Origin: Burkholderiales bacterium
GTDB lineage: Bacteria > Pseudomonadota > Gammaproteobacteria > Burkholderiales > Burkholderiaceae_F
DNA length: 64,000 nt
Assembly (NCBI GenBank): GCA_016716275.1
Contig: JADJWR010000002.1
Span: 868,001 to 932,000 of the forward strand
Direction: 5' to 3'
In this document: one piece after another, positions 35,881 through 44,520 of the stretch
How positions within the stretch are numbered: the first letter of the stretch is position 1
Layout: every line of letters begins with the position of its first letter
The notes under the pieces: model-generated
The model's database searches: none
Seen by the model: only the letters and a program-made list of their open reading frames with translations
What the model was told of the DNA's origin: nothing
Program-made: the position numbers and the translations under genes

Positions 35881-36618
35881 TTACTGCCTGCGCCTGCGCG
35901 AAGCTGCTAGACCGGCGAGGCCGAGTCCCAGAAGGGCGAGCGTGCCGGGTTCGGGAATGGATGGGGCTTGCTCCTGCAGGTTGTCGATGATAAACGCCAG
36001 CTTGGTGCACGCGTTGCTTGGGGGTGTGCTTGCGGCAACACAGCTGCTGCCAGCCGTCGACGCCCAATACTCCACATAAAAGTACCTGTCGTTGATGGCC
36101 GCATCAACAAGGGGTATTTGGTTTATCGAATCAGACGACACCAGAGTTATCGGCGTAGAGGCTTTTGGTTCCAGCAACAGGAGTCTGACACCCGCGAAAA
36201 TGTAGCTTGCGTTCGTGTCGCTCAAACCCGAGAACGACGGCACCTCGTACTTGTCTCGATACGGCGAGCTCGCCCCGACATCATCCCAGATGGTCACGCT
36301 TCCACCTGTGGCAGAGATGCCAAACGAGGTCGGTGAACCAAACGTGAGGCTCAACGCAGTCACGGCGTTGTTGTACTGACCGATTTGGCTCGACCCTCCG
36401 TTGGAATCGGCAATTGAGGTGTCGACGGTCATCGAACCGGTGAAGGTGTCGCCGACCAGGCTCAGGGGATCACTACAGGCGGCAGGAGGATTGCTGCCGG
36501 AAAAGCATGAAATGCTGCCTGCGAAGCTGAAAGTCAAGGAAGCGCTGGCAGTCGAGCAAAAGCCAACAAGCGCTGCTGCCATCGCCGCCCACCTGAACGC
36601 AGAGGCACTCGTTCTCAT
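35881..36618 (-). CDS. PEP-CTERM sorting-domain protein of unknown function
   Basis: 245 residues, ATG preceded by GGGAG. Signal peptide FRWAAMAAALVGFCSTASA, a beta-rich middle domain with no recognised family (for example GDTFTGSMTVDTSIADSNGG and WDDVGASSPYRDKYEVPSF), and a C-terminal tag IPEPGTLALLGLGLAGLAAS ending in RRRRQ. The tag is almost the same as in the neighbouring PEP-CTERM protein. Expected fate: exosortase processing and surface or matrix location. Same type of promoter and upstream motif as its neighbour, so likely co-regulated. Confidence 0.9.
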   Translation of the reverse strand: MRTSASAFRWAAMAAALVGFCSTASASLTFSFAGSISCFSGSNPPAACSDPLSLVGDTFTGSMTVDTSIADSNGGSSQIGQYNNAVTALSLTFGSPTSFGISATGGSVTIWDDVGASSPYRDKYEVPSFSGLSDTNASYIFAGVRLLLLEPKASTPITLVSSDSINQIPLVDAAINDRYFYVEYWASTAGSSCVAASTPPSNACTKLAFIIDNLQEQAPSIPEPGTLALLGLGLAGLAASRRRRQ

Positions 36619-36688
36619 AGCGGTTTCTCCCGTGTTTTTGGTACTGGCTTCAAAGTACTGAGTTGCCTTGCGACGTACCGAGAATTAA

Positions 36689-36703
36689 GCAAGAAACGCG
36701 CCG
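36689..36703 (-). promoter_or_regulatory. sigma54-type -24/-12 promoter of the second PEP-CTERM gene
   Basis: Minus-strand CGGCGCGTTTCTTGC, followed by T: GG at -24, TTGC at -12, exact RpoN spacing. 57 bp separate it from the upstream motif at 36761-36785, ten more than in the neighbouring gene. Confidence 0.68.
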
Positions 36704-36760
36704 GCTGAAAATAAACTATTGCTTTCAGCGCCGTACGATTTCGCATGTTCAGTGGGCCAT

Positions 36761-36785
36761 GCATTCTGTAAATTTTTCCGACACT
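36761..36785 (-). promoter_or_regulatory. shared upstream activator-like motif, copy 2
   Basis: Minus-strand AGTGTCGGAAAAATTTACA followed by GAATGC; 21/25 match to the copy at 35492-35516. Likely enhancer-type site for the sigma54 promoter downstream. Confidence 0.65.
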
Positions 36786-37176
36786 CGCGCCCGATTCTCT
36801 GTCGAGTCATGACATGCGGCGACTCGGGGTCAGTCGGTCCGCATTCATAGTCCGCAGCTCCCCGCCCGAACCCTGAACAGCCGCGCCCGGCTTGCGGCGA
36901 ACTGGAGGCGGCTTAGTGACGCGAGCAAATCACCGCGCTCACCGCTGACATAGACAGACGCGTCCAGGTGACCGGTCCTCGTGAGATTCAAGGACAGCAG
37001 GGGGTCGTTTAGAGGCGGTCGGAGGGTCTGCTCTCCGGTCGCTAATCGGCTTGAGGCTGGCCGCACGGATTCGGACGGGCTACTTGGTGCGGGCCGTCGA
37101 GCGCGGGAGCGCTGGCGAGTTCGCGGTCGAGACGTTGGAACGCGATGCACCTGTCACGGGCGCGACGGAGGAGGGA
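36786..37176. other. 391 bp without a recognisable gene
   Basis: Low coding quality on both strands. A minus-strand frame around 36845-37030 reads LSLNLTRTGHLDASVYVSG, which could be an eroded gene end, but it has no start, no conserved context and I do not call it. Confidence 0.45.
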
Positions 37177-37275
37177 CAAGGGCGGCGGGTGACCGCCGCA
37201 GCAGCGAAGTAAAGGCGGAGCGGCGGGCGAGGCCCGACGCGGGGGACAAGCGGCGGCGGTCACCCGCCGCCCTTG
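37177..37275. mobile_element. MITE-like palindromic element, family 1, copy B
   Basis: 99-bp element with perfect 21-bp terminal inverted repeats starting CAAGGGCGGCGGGTGACC. Core GCAGCGAAGTAAAGGCGGAG and CCGACGCGGGGGACA is the reverse complement of the core at 11509-11610. A further 160 bp to the azlD stop hold short hairpins but no gene. Confidence 0.72.
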
Positions 37276-37435
37276 GCGAGCACGCCCTCCGCAGACGCGT
37301 CCTTCGCAGCCGTCCGTGAGCGCAACGAAGGACGTCAGCGGGTCGACCTTCGCCGTTCGGCACGTCCGCTTTCGGACGCTCGCCAAGTAACGCTTTGCGA
37401 CCGGTGAAGTCTTGGCGGCGGGGCCCGTCGCCCGC

Positions 37436-37759
37436 TCAGACGAAGTGACGCACGACGAAGTAGGCCGCCATGCCGATGCCCATGGTGGCCATCATGCTGC
37501 GCGTGGCCAGCATCACCGCGATCGCCACCGCGCCACCGACCAGCTTCGCATTGGCGAGCGAGATCGCCCACGCGCCCTGCTCGGTGAGCAGTTCGGGCGC
37601 GATCAGCGCCGACAGTGCGCAGGCCGGCGCGAAGCGCAGCGCGTGCTGCACCCGCTCCGGCAGCGGGATGCGGTCGCCGAAGACCAGCATCACGGTTCGC
37701 GTGGCCACCGTGATCACCGTCATCGCGACGATGGTGATCCAGATCTCGACGGCGCTCAT
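37436..37759 (-). CDS. azlD: AzlD-family branched-chain amino acid exporter small subunit
   Basis: 107 residues, about four membrane segments, with the AzlD motif VITVATRTVMLVFGDRIPLPERVQHALRFAPACALSALIAPELL. With AzlC it forms an inner-membrane exporter of branched-chain amino acids. Its ATG overlaps the azlC stop (ATGA). ilvE, a branched-chain aminotransferase, lies 2 kb away. Confidence 0.9.
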   Translation of the reverse strand: MSAVEIWITIVAMTVITVATRTVMLVFGDRIPLPERVQHALRFAPACALSALIAPELLTEQGAWAISLANAKLVGGAVAIAVMLATRSMMATMGIGMAAYFVVRHFV

Positions 37760-38511
37760 CGCGACGGGTCCAGCCGATCCTGCAGCAGGTCGACCGCCAT
37801 CGCCGCGCTGATGCCGGCGAGCACGGCGATCACCAGGCCGAGCTTCAGCGGCGCGCCGGCGGCGAGCACGGCGACCACGCTGGCCACCAGCGCTCCGGCC
37901 ACCGTGGGCGCGCCGGCGATCATCGGCAGCACCAGCGCGACCAGCGCCAGGATGGCAACGAAATCCAGCCCCCAGGTACCGGGAATGCCGCCGCCGAGGA
38001 AGATGCCGGCGACCGAAGAAGCCTGCCAGATTACCCAGGTGCCGCTGCAGATGCCGAGGTAGAACCAGGTGCGTTCGCGGCTGCCGTGCTGCGGCAGCGG
38101 CTCCAGCGTCCAGCGCGAGACCGAGAGCGCGAAGCTGACGTCGCCGGTGACATAGCCGAGCATCATCCGCCTGCCGATCGGCAGCTGGCGGAAGTACGGG
38201 TACAGCCCGGCGGTGAAGATGACGAAGCGCAGGTTGACCACCACGGTGGTCAGCAGCACCACCCAGACCGGCGCGTCGGCGGCGATCAGCGGCAGGGCGG
38301 CCAGCTGCGCGCTGCCGGCGAACATCAGCAACGACATGCCGAGCGCCTGCCATTGGGTCAGGCCGCTCTTGACCATCGCCACGCCGGTGACCAGGCCCCA
38401 GGCGGCGAGCGCCACCAGCGCCGGGGCGACCACGCGCAGGCCCTGCAGCCACGCCGCGCGCCGCGCGTGCGCGACGGCCGGCGCCTGCCCGAAGAGCCAG
38501 CGCCCGATCAT
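37756..38511 (-). CDS. azlC: AzlC-family branched-chain amino acid permease
   Basis: 251 residues with the AzlC pattern VAMVKSGLTQWQALGMSLLMFAGSAQLAALPLI near the N-terminus and VVVNLRFVIFTAGLYPYFR; about six to seven membrane segments. Encoded directly before azlD, with overlapping stop and start. It starts 7 bp after the MFS gene on the same strand, so the three genes may be one transcript. Confidence 0.92.
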   Translation of the reverse strand: MIGRWLFGQAPAVAHARRAAWLQGLRVVAPALVALAAWGLVTGVAMVKSGLTQWQALGMSLLMFAGSAQLAALPLIAADAPVWVVLLTTVVVNLRFVIFTAGLYPYFRQLPIGRRMMLGYVTGDVSFALSVSRWTLEPLPQHGSRERTWFYLGICSGTWVIWQASSVAGIFLGGGIPGTWGLDFVAILALVALVLPMIAGAPTVAGALVASVVAVLAAGAPLKLGLVIAVLAGISAAMAVDLLQDRLDPSR

Positions 38512-38518
38512 CGGCCGT

Positions 38519-39712
38519 TCATGCGGCAGCGGACCGCCGCGCGTGCAGCCAGAGCAGGGCGACGGTCGCCAGCGCGATCGCCGGCAGCGAGTACAGGTTG
38601 AGATCCGTCCAGCCGGTGGCCGACAGCAGCGCGCCGGAGGCGGCCGACGAGGTGATCATGGTCAGGAACACCGCCAGGTCGTTGATGCCCTGCACGCGCG
38701 CCTTCTCCGCCGGGCGATAGGCAGTGGTCAGCAGCGCGGTGGCGCCGGTGAACATGAAGTTCCAGCCGACGCCGAGCGCGAACAGCGCGATCCAGAAGTG
38801 CCAGTAGGTGAGGCCGGCATGGGCCACCGCGACGGTCGCGAACATTAGCGCGCAGCCGGCCAGCATCACGCGCTCCTTGCCGAAGCGGCGCAGCAGTGCG
38901 CCGGTGAAGAAGCCCGGCGCGAACATCGCGACCACGTGCCACATGATCACGTCGGCGGCCTGCGGGTAGCCGAAGCCGCAGACCTTCATCGCCAGCGGCG
39001 TGGCGGTCATCAGCAGGTTCATCGCGCCGTAGCTGACAGCGCCGGCGATCACGGCGACGATGAAGGCGGGCTGCGCGGCGATCACCCGCAGCGGCCGCGC
39101 GGCGCCGCCGGCGGCGCTGGCGTGCATCGGCGGGATGTGCAGACGGCTGGCGACGACGCAGGCGAGGAGCGCGACCACCGACAGCGCGAGATAGGTGCCG
39201 GCGAAGGCGGTCGGCAGCGCATCGCGGGTGAGCTTGCTGATCTGCGGACCGACGATGCCGCCGGCCAGCCCGCCGGCCAGCACCCAGGAGATCGCCCGCT
39301 CCTTCAGCTCCGGCGCATAGGCGTCGGCCACGTCGGCGGCGGCGAAGCGCATGTACTGCGCGAAGGCGTTGTACAGCCCGACGATGAAGGTGCCGGCGCA
39401 CAGCAGCACGAAGCTCGACGCGAAGACGCCGACCGCGGCGAGCGACGTGCCGGCGAAGCCCATCGCGGTGCCGAACATGAAGCCGGCGCGCCGGCCCCAG
39501 CGGCCCATCGCCAGCGATGCCGGCAGGGTGGTCAGCGCCGAGCCGACGATGTAGGTGGTCACCGGCAGCGTCGCGAGCAGCGGCGTCGGCGCCAGCGCCA
39601 GGCCGACCAGCCCGTTGACGGCGATCAGGGTGACGTTGTTGACGTACAGCAGCGCCTGGCAGGTGACCAGCAGGAGGATCTGCCGGCGCGCGCGGGAATG
39701 ATCGGCGGCCAC
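38519..39712 (-). CDS. MFS transporter
   Basis: 397 residues, GTG start, twelve hydrophobic segments, with the MFS loop 2-3 motif as ASLAMGRWGRRAGFMFGTAMG. The remaining sequence (YNAFAQYMRFAAADVADAYAPELKERAISWVLAGG) matches a group of uncharacterised bacterial MFS proteins. Substrate unknown. The neighbouring azlCD genes suggest amino acid or keto acid efflux, but that is only context. Confidence 0.88.
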   Translation of the reverse strand: MAADHSRARRQILLLVTCQALLYVNNVTLIAVNGLVGLALAPTPLLATLPVTTYIVGSALTTLPASLAMGRWGRRAGFMFGTAMGFAGTSLAAVGVFASSFVLLCAGTFIVGLYNAFAQYMRFAAADVADAYAPELKERAISWVLAGGLAGGIVGPQISKLTRDALPTAFAGTYLALSVVALLACVVASRLHIPPMHASAAGGAARPLRVIAAQPAFIVAVIAGAVSYGAMNLLMTATPLAMKVCGFGYPQAADVIMWHVVAMFAPGFFTGALLRRFGKERVMLAGCALMFATVAVAHAGLTYWHFWIALFALGVGWNFMFTGATALLTTAYRPAEKARVQGINDLAVFLTMITSSAASGALLSATGWTDLNLYSLPAIALATVALLWLHARRSAAA

Positions 39713-39787
39713 GGGCGCGGATTCTACGGGCGGGCCGGTGCGCGGGCCGCGCCGCTAGAATCCGCCCTTCGGAGCTGGGAGAACGAG

Positions 39788-40708
39788 ATGTCGATGGCCG
39801 ACCGCGACGGGTTGATCTGGTACGACGGCAAGCTGGTGCCGTGGCGCGACGCGAACACGCACGTGCTGACGCACTCGCTGCACTACGGTCTGGCGGTGTT
39901 CGAGGGCGTGCGCGCCTACAAGACGGCGATCGGCACGGCGATCTTCCGCCTGCAGGAGCACACCGAGCGGCTGTTCAACTCGGCGAAGATCTTCATGATG
40001 GACGTTCCGTACTCGCGCGAGCAGATCAGCGAGGCGCAGCGCGAGGTGGTGCGGGCCAACAAGCTGGAGTCCTGCTACATCCGGCCGCTCGCCTTCTACG
40101 GATCGGAGAAGATGGGCGTCAGCCCGAAGGGCGCCAAGGTCCACGTCGCGATCGCCGCCTGGCCGTGGGGCGCCTATCTCGGCGAGGAAGGGCTGCAGAA
40201 GGGCATCCGGGTGAAGACCTCGTCGTTCGCGCGGCACCACATCAACGTGTCGATGGTCCGTTCGAAAACCGCCGGCCACTACGTCAACTCGATCCTCGCC
40301 AATCTCGAGGCGACCAACGACGGCTACGACGAGGCGCTGCTGCTCGACACGCAGGGCTTCGTCGCCGAGGGTGCCGGCGAGAACCTGTTCGTGGTGCGCG
40401 ACGGCCAGATCTTCGAGCCGCAGATGGTCTCCGGGCTGACCGGCATCACCCGCGCGACGATCATCGAGCTGGCGCGCGACCTCGGCTACGCCGTGACGGC
40501 CAGGCCGATGACGCGCGACGACGTCTACCTCGCCGACGAGGCGTTTTTCACCGGCACCGCCGCCGAGGTGACGCCGATCCGCGAGGTCGACGGGCGAGCG
40601 ATCGGCGCCGGCCGCCGCGGTCCGCTGACCGAGAAGCTCCAGAGCCTGTTCTTCGACGCGGTCAACGGCCGTGCCGAGAAGTACCGGCGCTGGCTCACCG
40701 CCGTATGA
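39788..40708 (+). CDS. ilvE: branched-chain amino acid aminotransferase
   Basis: 306 residues of the class IV PLP family: begins DGLIWYDGKLVPWRDANTHVLTHSLHYGLAVFEGVRAY; PLP lysine expected in MVRSKTAGHYVNSILANLEA; AGENLFVVRDG and SGLTGITRATIIELARDLG follow. It makes Val, Ile and Leu from their 2-keto acids. Preceded by GGAGC and a -10-like TAGAAT at 39758-39763. Its stop overlaps the start of the small zinc-finger gene. Confidence 0.96.
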   Translation: MSMADRDGLIWYDGKLVPWRDANTHVLTHSLHYGLAVFEGVRAYKTAIGTAIFRLQEHTERLFNSAKIFMMDVPYSREQISEAQREVVRANKLESCYIRPLAFYGSEKMGVSPKGAKVHVAIAAWPWGAYLGEEGLQKGIRVKTSSFARHHINVSMVRSKTAGHYVNSILANLEATNDGYDEALLLDTQGFVAEGAGENLFVVRDGQIFEPQMVSGLTGITRATIIELARDLGYAVTARPMTRDDVYLADEAFFTGTAAEVTPIREVDGRAIGAGRRGPLTEKLQSLFFDAVNGRAEKYRRWLTAV

Positions 40709-40905
40709 CGACCATGACCAGCGACCTGCCGGTGGTCGAACTGTCGGCCAGGGACCTGCCGGCGTTCTGCCCGAACCCGCAGATGCCGGTGTGGAACCAC
40801 CACCCGCGCGTGTTCCTCGACGTCGCCACCAGGGGCGAGGCGATGTGCCCGTACTGCGGCACGCGCTACCGCCTGAAGGCGGGCGAGAAGGTCAGCGGGC
40901 ACTGA
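40705..40905 (+). CDS. small zinc-finger domain protein (CHCC type)
   Basis: 66 residues. Cys22, His33, Cys48 and Cys51 (FCPNPQMPVWNHHPRVFLDV, then MCPYCGTRYRL) form the CHCC zinc site of the family that includes the NDUFS6-like subunit. Overlaps ilvE by four bases (ATGA). The ilvE-zinc-finger pairing is widespread in beta-proteobacteria; the role is not known. Confidence 0.9.
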   Translation: MTTMTSDLPVVELSARDLPAFCPNPQMPVWNHHPRVFLDVATRGEAMCPYCGTRYRLKAGEKVSGH

Positions 40906-40918
40906 GCGGGGACGGCAG

Positions 40919-41362
40919 GTGTCGAGGCTCGCCAGGCCGCTGCTGTTCGCCTCGAGCGACGAGTGCGAGCAGGCTTTCTACGAAGCGCTCGAGAACGCCG
41001 ATGCCGACGCGGCTGCCGACCTGTGGCTCGAGGATGCCGACATCTGCTGCGTGCATCCGAACGGGCCGCGGCTGCAGGGACATGCGTCGGTCACCGCCTC
41101 CTGGCGGGCCATCCTGGCCAACGGACCGCTGCGCGTCCGCGCCTCGTCGAAGAAGACCCTGGAGACGCCGTCGGTCGCACTGCATAACGTGGTCGAGGAG
41201 ATCGTGGTCCAGCAGGGCCGCACGCAGCAGGTGGTGCACGTGATCGCCACCAATGCGTACGTGAAGACGCCGGCCGGCTGGAAGATGGTGCTGCACCACG
41301 CCTCGGCCGCTCCCGAAGGGCAGGCCAGCGAGGTGGAGTCGCCGAGCGGGCCCCTGCATTGA
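40919..41362 (+). CDS. NTF2-like/SnoaL-fold protein
   Basis: 147 residues, GTG start after GGCAGG. Cone-shaped NTF2 fold of the DUF4440 kind: FYEALENADADAAADLWLEDADICCVHPNGPRLQGHASVTASWRAILANG and a C-terminal VHVIATNAYVKTPAGWKMVLHHAS. Members range from ketosteroid-isomerase-like enzymes to binding proteins. No function can be given. It follows the zinc-finger gene by 13 bp. Confidence 0.85.
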   Translation: MSRLARPLLFASSDECEQAFYEALENADADAAADLWLEDADICCVHPNGPRLQGHASVTASWRAILANGPLRVRASSKKTLETPSVALHNVVEEIVVQQGRTQQVVHVIATNAYVKTPAGWKMVLHHASAAPEGQASEVESPSGPLH

Positions 41363-41524
41363 GCGGTCTGGATGTACGCGAACCTCCGGCTCGCACGTGC
41401 ATCCAGACCGCAAACGACAGTCGGGCGCGCCGCCTTGAGGCGGCTCGGCGCCGGCGCGCAGGACAACTGACACGGGCGGCGCGCAGGGCGCGCCGCTTCC
41501 GCCGCGGGATTCCCCGCCTCGTTC

Positions 41525-42499
41525 ATGCCGTTGATCGAATCCACCTACCGTGCGCCCTCGTGGTTGCCCGGGCCGCACCTGCAGACGATTGCGGCGGCGC
41601 GGCTGGTGCCGTTGCCGCGCGTGCAATACCGGCGCGAGCGGTGGGACACGCCCGACGGCGACTTCGTCGACGTCGACTTCGCGGCTCCGGAGCCTGCCGA
41701 TCCTGGCGCGCCGGTGCTGGTGCTGTTCCATGGCCTCGAAGGCTGCTCGCAGTCGCACTACGCGCGGGCGGTCATGCGCGCCGCCGCCGACCGCGGCTGG
41801 CGCAGCCTGGTGCCGCACTTCCGCGGCTGCTCGGGCGAACCGAACCGTCTGCCGCGCGCCTACCACTCCGGTGATTCGGCCGAGGGCGACTGGATCCTGC
41901 GCCGGGTGCATGAACGTTTCCCGGCGGCGCGGCTGCACGCGGTCGGCATCTCGCTCGGCGGCAACATGCTCGCCAAGTGGCTCGGCGAGCGCGGCAGCGA
42001 TGCGAGCTTCGTCACCGCCGCGGCGTCGGTCGGCTCGCCGCTCGATCTGGCCGCCGGCGGCGCGGCGCTGGCGCGCGGCTTCAATCTCGTCTACACGAAG
42101 ATGTTCCTCGCCACGCTGCGCGGCAAGGCGCTGGCGAAGATCGCGCGCTTCCCGGGCGTTGCTTCCGCCGAGGCCGTGCGCCGCAGCCGCAACCTGCACG
42201 AGTTCGACAACGCCTACACGGCGCCGGTGCACGGCTTCCGTGACACCGATGATTACTGGGCGCGCGCCTCGGGCAAGCCCTGGCTGCGCGCGGTCGAGGT
42301 GCCGCACCTGGTGCTGAACGCGCGCAACGACCCGTTCGTGCCGGCGGCCAGCCTGCCTCGGGCGGCGGAGGTCTCCCGCTTCGTGCACCTGGAGCAGCCG
42401 GCGGCGGGTGGCCACATCGGTTTTGCCCGCGGCGGCCCGCCCGGCGACCTCGGTTTCCTGCCCGAGCGGCTGTTCCGCTTCTTCGAGGAAGGGCGATAG
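41525..42499 (+). CDS. YheT-family alpha/beta hydrolase
   Basis: 324 residues. STYRAPSWLPGPHLQTIAAARLVP opens the YheT family; the oxyanion segment LVLFHGLEGCSQSHYARAVM and nucleophile elbow GISLGGNMLAKWLG (Ser) are present, with Asp in NARNDPFVPAA and His in GGHIGFARG. A hydrolase of unknown substrate. The 162-bp gap upstream is rich in GGCGCGCC-type palindromes. Confidence 0.92.
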   Translation: MPLIESTYRAPSWLPGPHLQTIAAARLVPLPRVQYRRERWDTPDGDFVDVDFAAPEPADPGAPVLVLFHGLEGCSQSHYARAVMRAAADRGWRSLVPHFRGCSGEPNRLPRAYHSGDSAEGDWILRRVHERFPAARLHAVGISLGGNMLAKWLGERGSDASFVTAAASVGSPLDLAAGGAALARGFNLVYTKMFLATLRGKALAKIARFPGVASAEAVRRSRNLHEFDNAYTAPVHGFRDTDDYWARASGKPWLRAVEVPHLVLNARNDPFVPAASLPRAAEVSRFVHLEQPAAGGHIGFARGGPPGDLGFLPERLFRFFEEGR

Positions 42500-42506
42500 C
42501 GGCGGC

Positions 42507-43262
42507 TCAGCCCCTGCCGACGAACGGCATGCTGGTGGCCATGATGGTCATGAACTGCACGTTCGACTCCAGCGGCAGGCCGGCCATGAACACCACCGCC
42601 TGCGCGACGTGCTCGACGTCCATGCGCGGCTCCACCGCGATGCGGCCGTCGGCCTGCGCGATGCCGTTCTTCATCCGCTCGGTCATCTCGGTGGCGGCGT
42701 TGCCGATGTCGATCTGGCCGCAGGCGATGTTGAACGGCCGGCCGTCGAGCGACAGGCACTTGGTCAGGCCGGTGATGGCGTGCTTGGTCGCCGTGTAGGG
42801 CGTCGAGTTCGGCCGCGGCGCGTGCGCCGAGATCGAGCCGTTGTTGATGATGCGGCCGCCCTGCGGCTGCTGCCGCTTCATCTGCTTCACCGCCTGCCGC
42901 GCGCAGAGGAACGAGCCGGTCAGGTTGGCGTCGACCACCGCGCGCCACTGTTCGACCGCGAGTTCGTCGATCGGCACCGCCGGCGCGCCGCTGCCGGCGT
43001 TGTTGAACAGCAGGTCGACGCGGCCGAATCGCTGCACGGTCGCCTCGAACATCGCTTCGACCGCGGCGGCGTCGGTCACGTCGCACGGCGCGACCAGCGT
43101 CTGCGCGCCGGCGGCCGCCGCAGCGGTCGCCTCGAGCCCCTCGCGCCGCCGGCCGACCAGCGTCACGGCGTAGCCGGCGCGCGCCAGCGCCAGCGCGCAG
43201 GCGCGGCCGATGCCGGTGCCGGCACCGGTCACCACGGCGACCTTGCGTGTTGTCTCGCTCAT
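42507..43262 (-). CDS. short-chain dehydrogenase/reductase
   Basis: 251 residues of the classical SDR family: NAD(P)-binding TGAGTGIG, NNAG in LLFNNAGSGAP, catalytic Ser in NNGSISAHAPRPNS, then YTATKHA (YxxxK). The NADP-type arginines GRRREGLEA follow beta-2. Substrate unknown. It converges with the YheT gene (7 bp between stops). Confidence 0.9.
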   Translation of the reverse strand: MSETTRKVAVVTGAGTGIGRACALALARAGYAVTLVGRRREGLEATAAAAAGAQTLVAPCDVTDAAAVEAMFEATVQRFGRVDLLFNNAGSGAPAVPIDELAVEQWRAVVDANLTGSFLCARQAVKQMKRQQPQGGRIINNGSISAHAPRPNSTPYTATKHAITGLTKCLSLDGRPFNIACGQIDIGNAATEMTERMKNGIAQADGRIAVEPRMDVEHVAQAVVFMAGLPLESNVQFMTIMATSMPFVGRG

Positions 43263-43353
43263 CAGCGTCTCCTCGATTCCGATCGGTTTGGTGGCAAGGC
43301 GCGAGCTTATCTGCTGGCCGCCGCCGCCGAGCGCGCCGCGACCGACGCAGGCC

Positions 43354-44442
43354 CTAGTCGAACACCGGCGACTCGACGCCGAGCACCTTGTGCAGCTTCG
43401 GGCTGGTGGTGGTGTACTGCAGGTGGATCTTGCGGTCCGGGAAGACGTAGTTGGCGGCGCCGAAGGCGGCCAGCGCCGCCTCGTGGAAGCCCGACAGGAT
43501 CAGCTTCTTCTTGCCGGGATAGGTGTTGATGTCGCCCACCGCGAAGATGCCGGGCACGTCGGTCTCGAACTTCTCGGTGTCGACGACGATCTGCTTGCGC
43601 TCCAGCGCCAGGCCCCAGTGGGCGATCGGCCCGAGCTTCGGCGACAGGCCGAAGAACACCAGCAGCACGTCGAGCGGCACCCGGCGGGTGACGCCGTCGG
43701 GCGAGGCGACGCGGATGCCGGTCATCCGCCCGTCGCTCTCCTCGAAGCCGCTGACGGTGCCGACCATGAACTGCATCTCGTGGCGGTCGAGCAGTTCGCG
43801 CATCTTCGCCACCGACGCCGGCGCGGCGCGGAAGCCGTCGCGCCGGTGCAGCAGGATCACGCTCTCGGCCTGGCCCGCCAGCGCCAGCGTCCAGTCGAGC
43901 GCCGAGTCGCCGCCGCCGCAGATGACCAGGTTCCTGCCGTGGAACTGCACCGGGTCCCTGACCCGGTAGAAGAGCTGCGAGCCGTGAAACCGGTCGATGC
44001 CTTCCACCTTGAGCAACCTTGGCTGGAAACTGCCGACGCCGGCGGCGATGAACACCGTCCTGGTCAGGAAACGGGTGCCGTGCGAGGTCTGCAGGTAGAA
44101 GCGGCCGTCGTGGAACTTCTTCAGCACCGTCACCTCCTGGCCGAGGTGAAAGGTCGCGCCGAACGGCGCGATCTGCTTCATCAGCGCGTCGGTGAGTTCC
44201 TGCCCGGTGCACACCGGCACGGCGGGGATGTCGTAGATCGGCTTGTCCGGGTACAGCTCGACGCATTGCCCGCCGACGGTGGCAAGCGAATCGATGACGT
44301 GCGCCCGGATCTCGAGCAGGCCGAGTTCGAAGACCTGGAAGAGCCCGACCGGGCCGGCGCCGACGATCACTGCGTCGGTCTCGATCGGCGGCTGCCGGAC
44401 GCCGTGGGTGGCGTCGGCAGCGTGGTGCACGAGGGTGTCCAT
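43354..44442 (-). CDS. ferredoxin/flavodoxin--NADP+ reductase, TrxR-like type
   Basis: 362 residues. FAD-binding IVGAGPVGLFQVFELG at the N-terminus, GGQCVELYPDKPIYDIPAVP and NAD(P)-binding ICGGGDSALDWTLALAGQ in the middle, GIFAVGDINTYPGKKKLILSGFHEAALAAF at the end. It lacks the CxxC of thioredoxin reductase, as expected for the FNR type 2 group. It would move electrons between NADPH and ferredoxin or flavodoxin. Confidence 0.92.
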   Translation of the reverse strand: MDTLVHHAADATHGVRQPPIETDAVIVGAGPVGLFQVFELGLLEIRAHVIDSLATVGGQCVELYPDKPIYDIPAVPVCTGQELTDALMKQIAPFGATFHLGQEVTVLKKFHDGRFYLQTSHGTRFLTRTVFIAAGVGSFQPRLLKVEGIDRFHGSQLFYRVRDPVQFHGRNLVICGGGDSALDWTLALAGQAESVILLHRRDGFRAAPASVAKMRELLDRHEMQFMVGTVSGFEESDGRMTGIRVASPDGVTRRVPLDVLLVFFGLSPKLGPIAHWGLALERKQIVVDTEKFETDVPGIFAVGDINTYPGKKKLILSGFHEAALAAFGAANYVFPDRKIHLQYTTTSPKLHKVLGVESPVFD

Positions 44443-44520
44443 CGAAGCGGCAAGCGGGCGGCAAGTCGGCGCAGCGGCGATTTTCGCCGATTTCCGGCGG
44501 CCACCCGGGCCGACGCCGGC

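Noticed and set aside
36745..36762. TGGCCCACTGAACATGC as a sigma54 promoter of the second PEP-CTERM gene
   Set aside because: The GG-GC spacing is two bases too long; the element at 36689-36703 has exact spacing and a better position.
36845..37150. 101-codon - strand frame
   Set aside because: Arg/Ser-rich N-terminal half, no ribosome binding site and no clear family; the stretch LSLNLTRTGHLDASVYVSG is suggestive of a gene remnant but too short to call.
41363..41524. GGCGCGCC-rich segment as a mobile element
   Set aside because: It contains several short palindromes but no paired terminal repeats and no second copy in the window.
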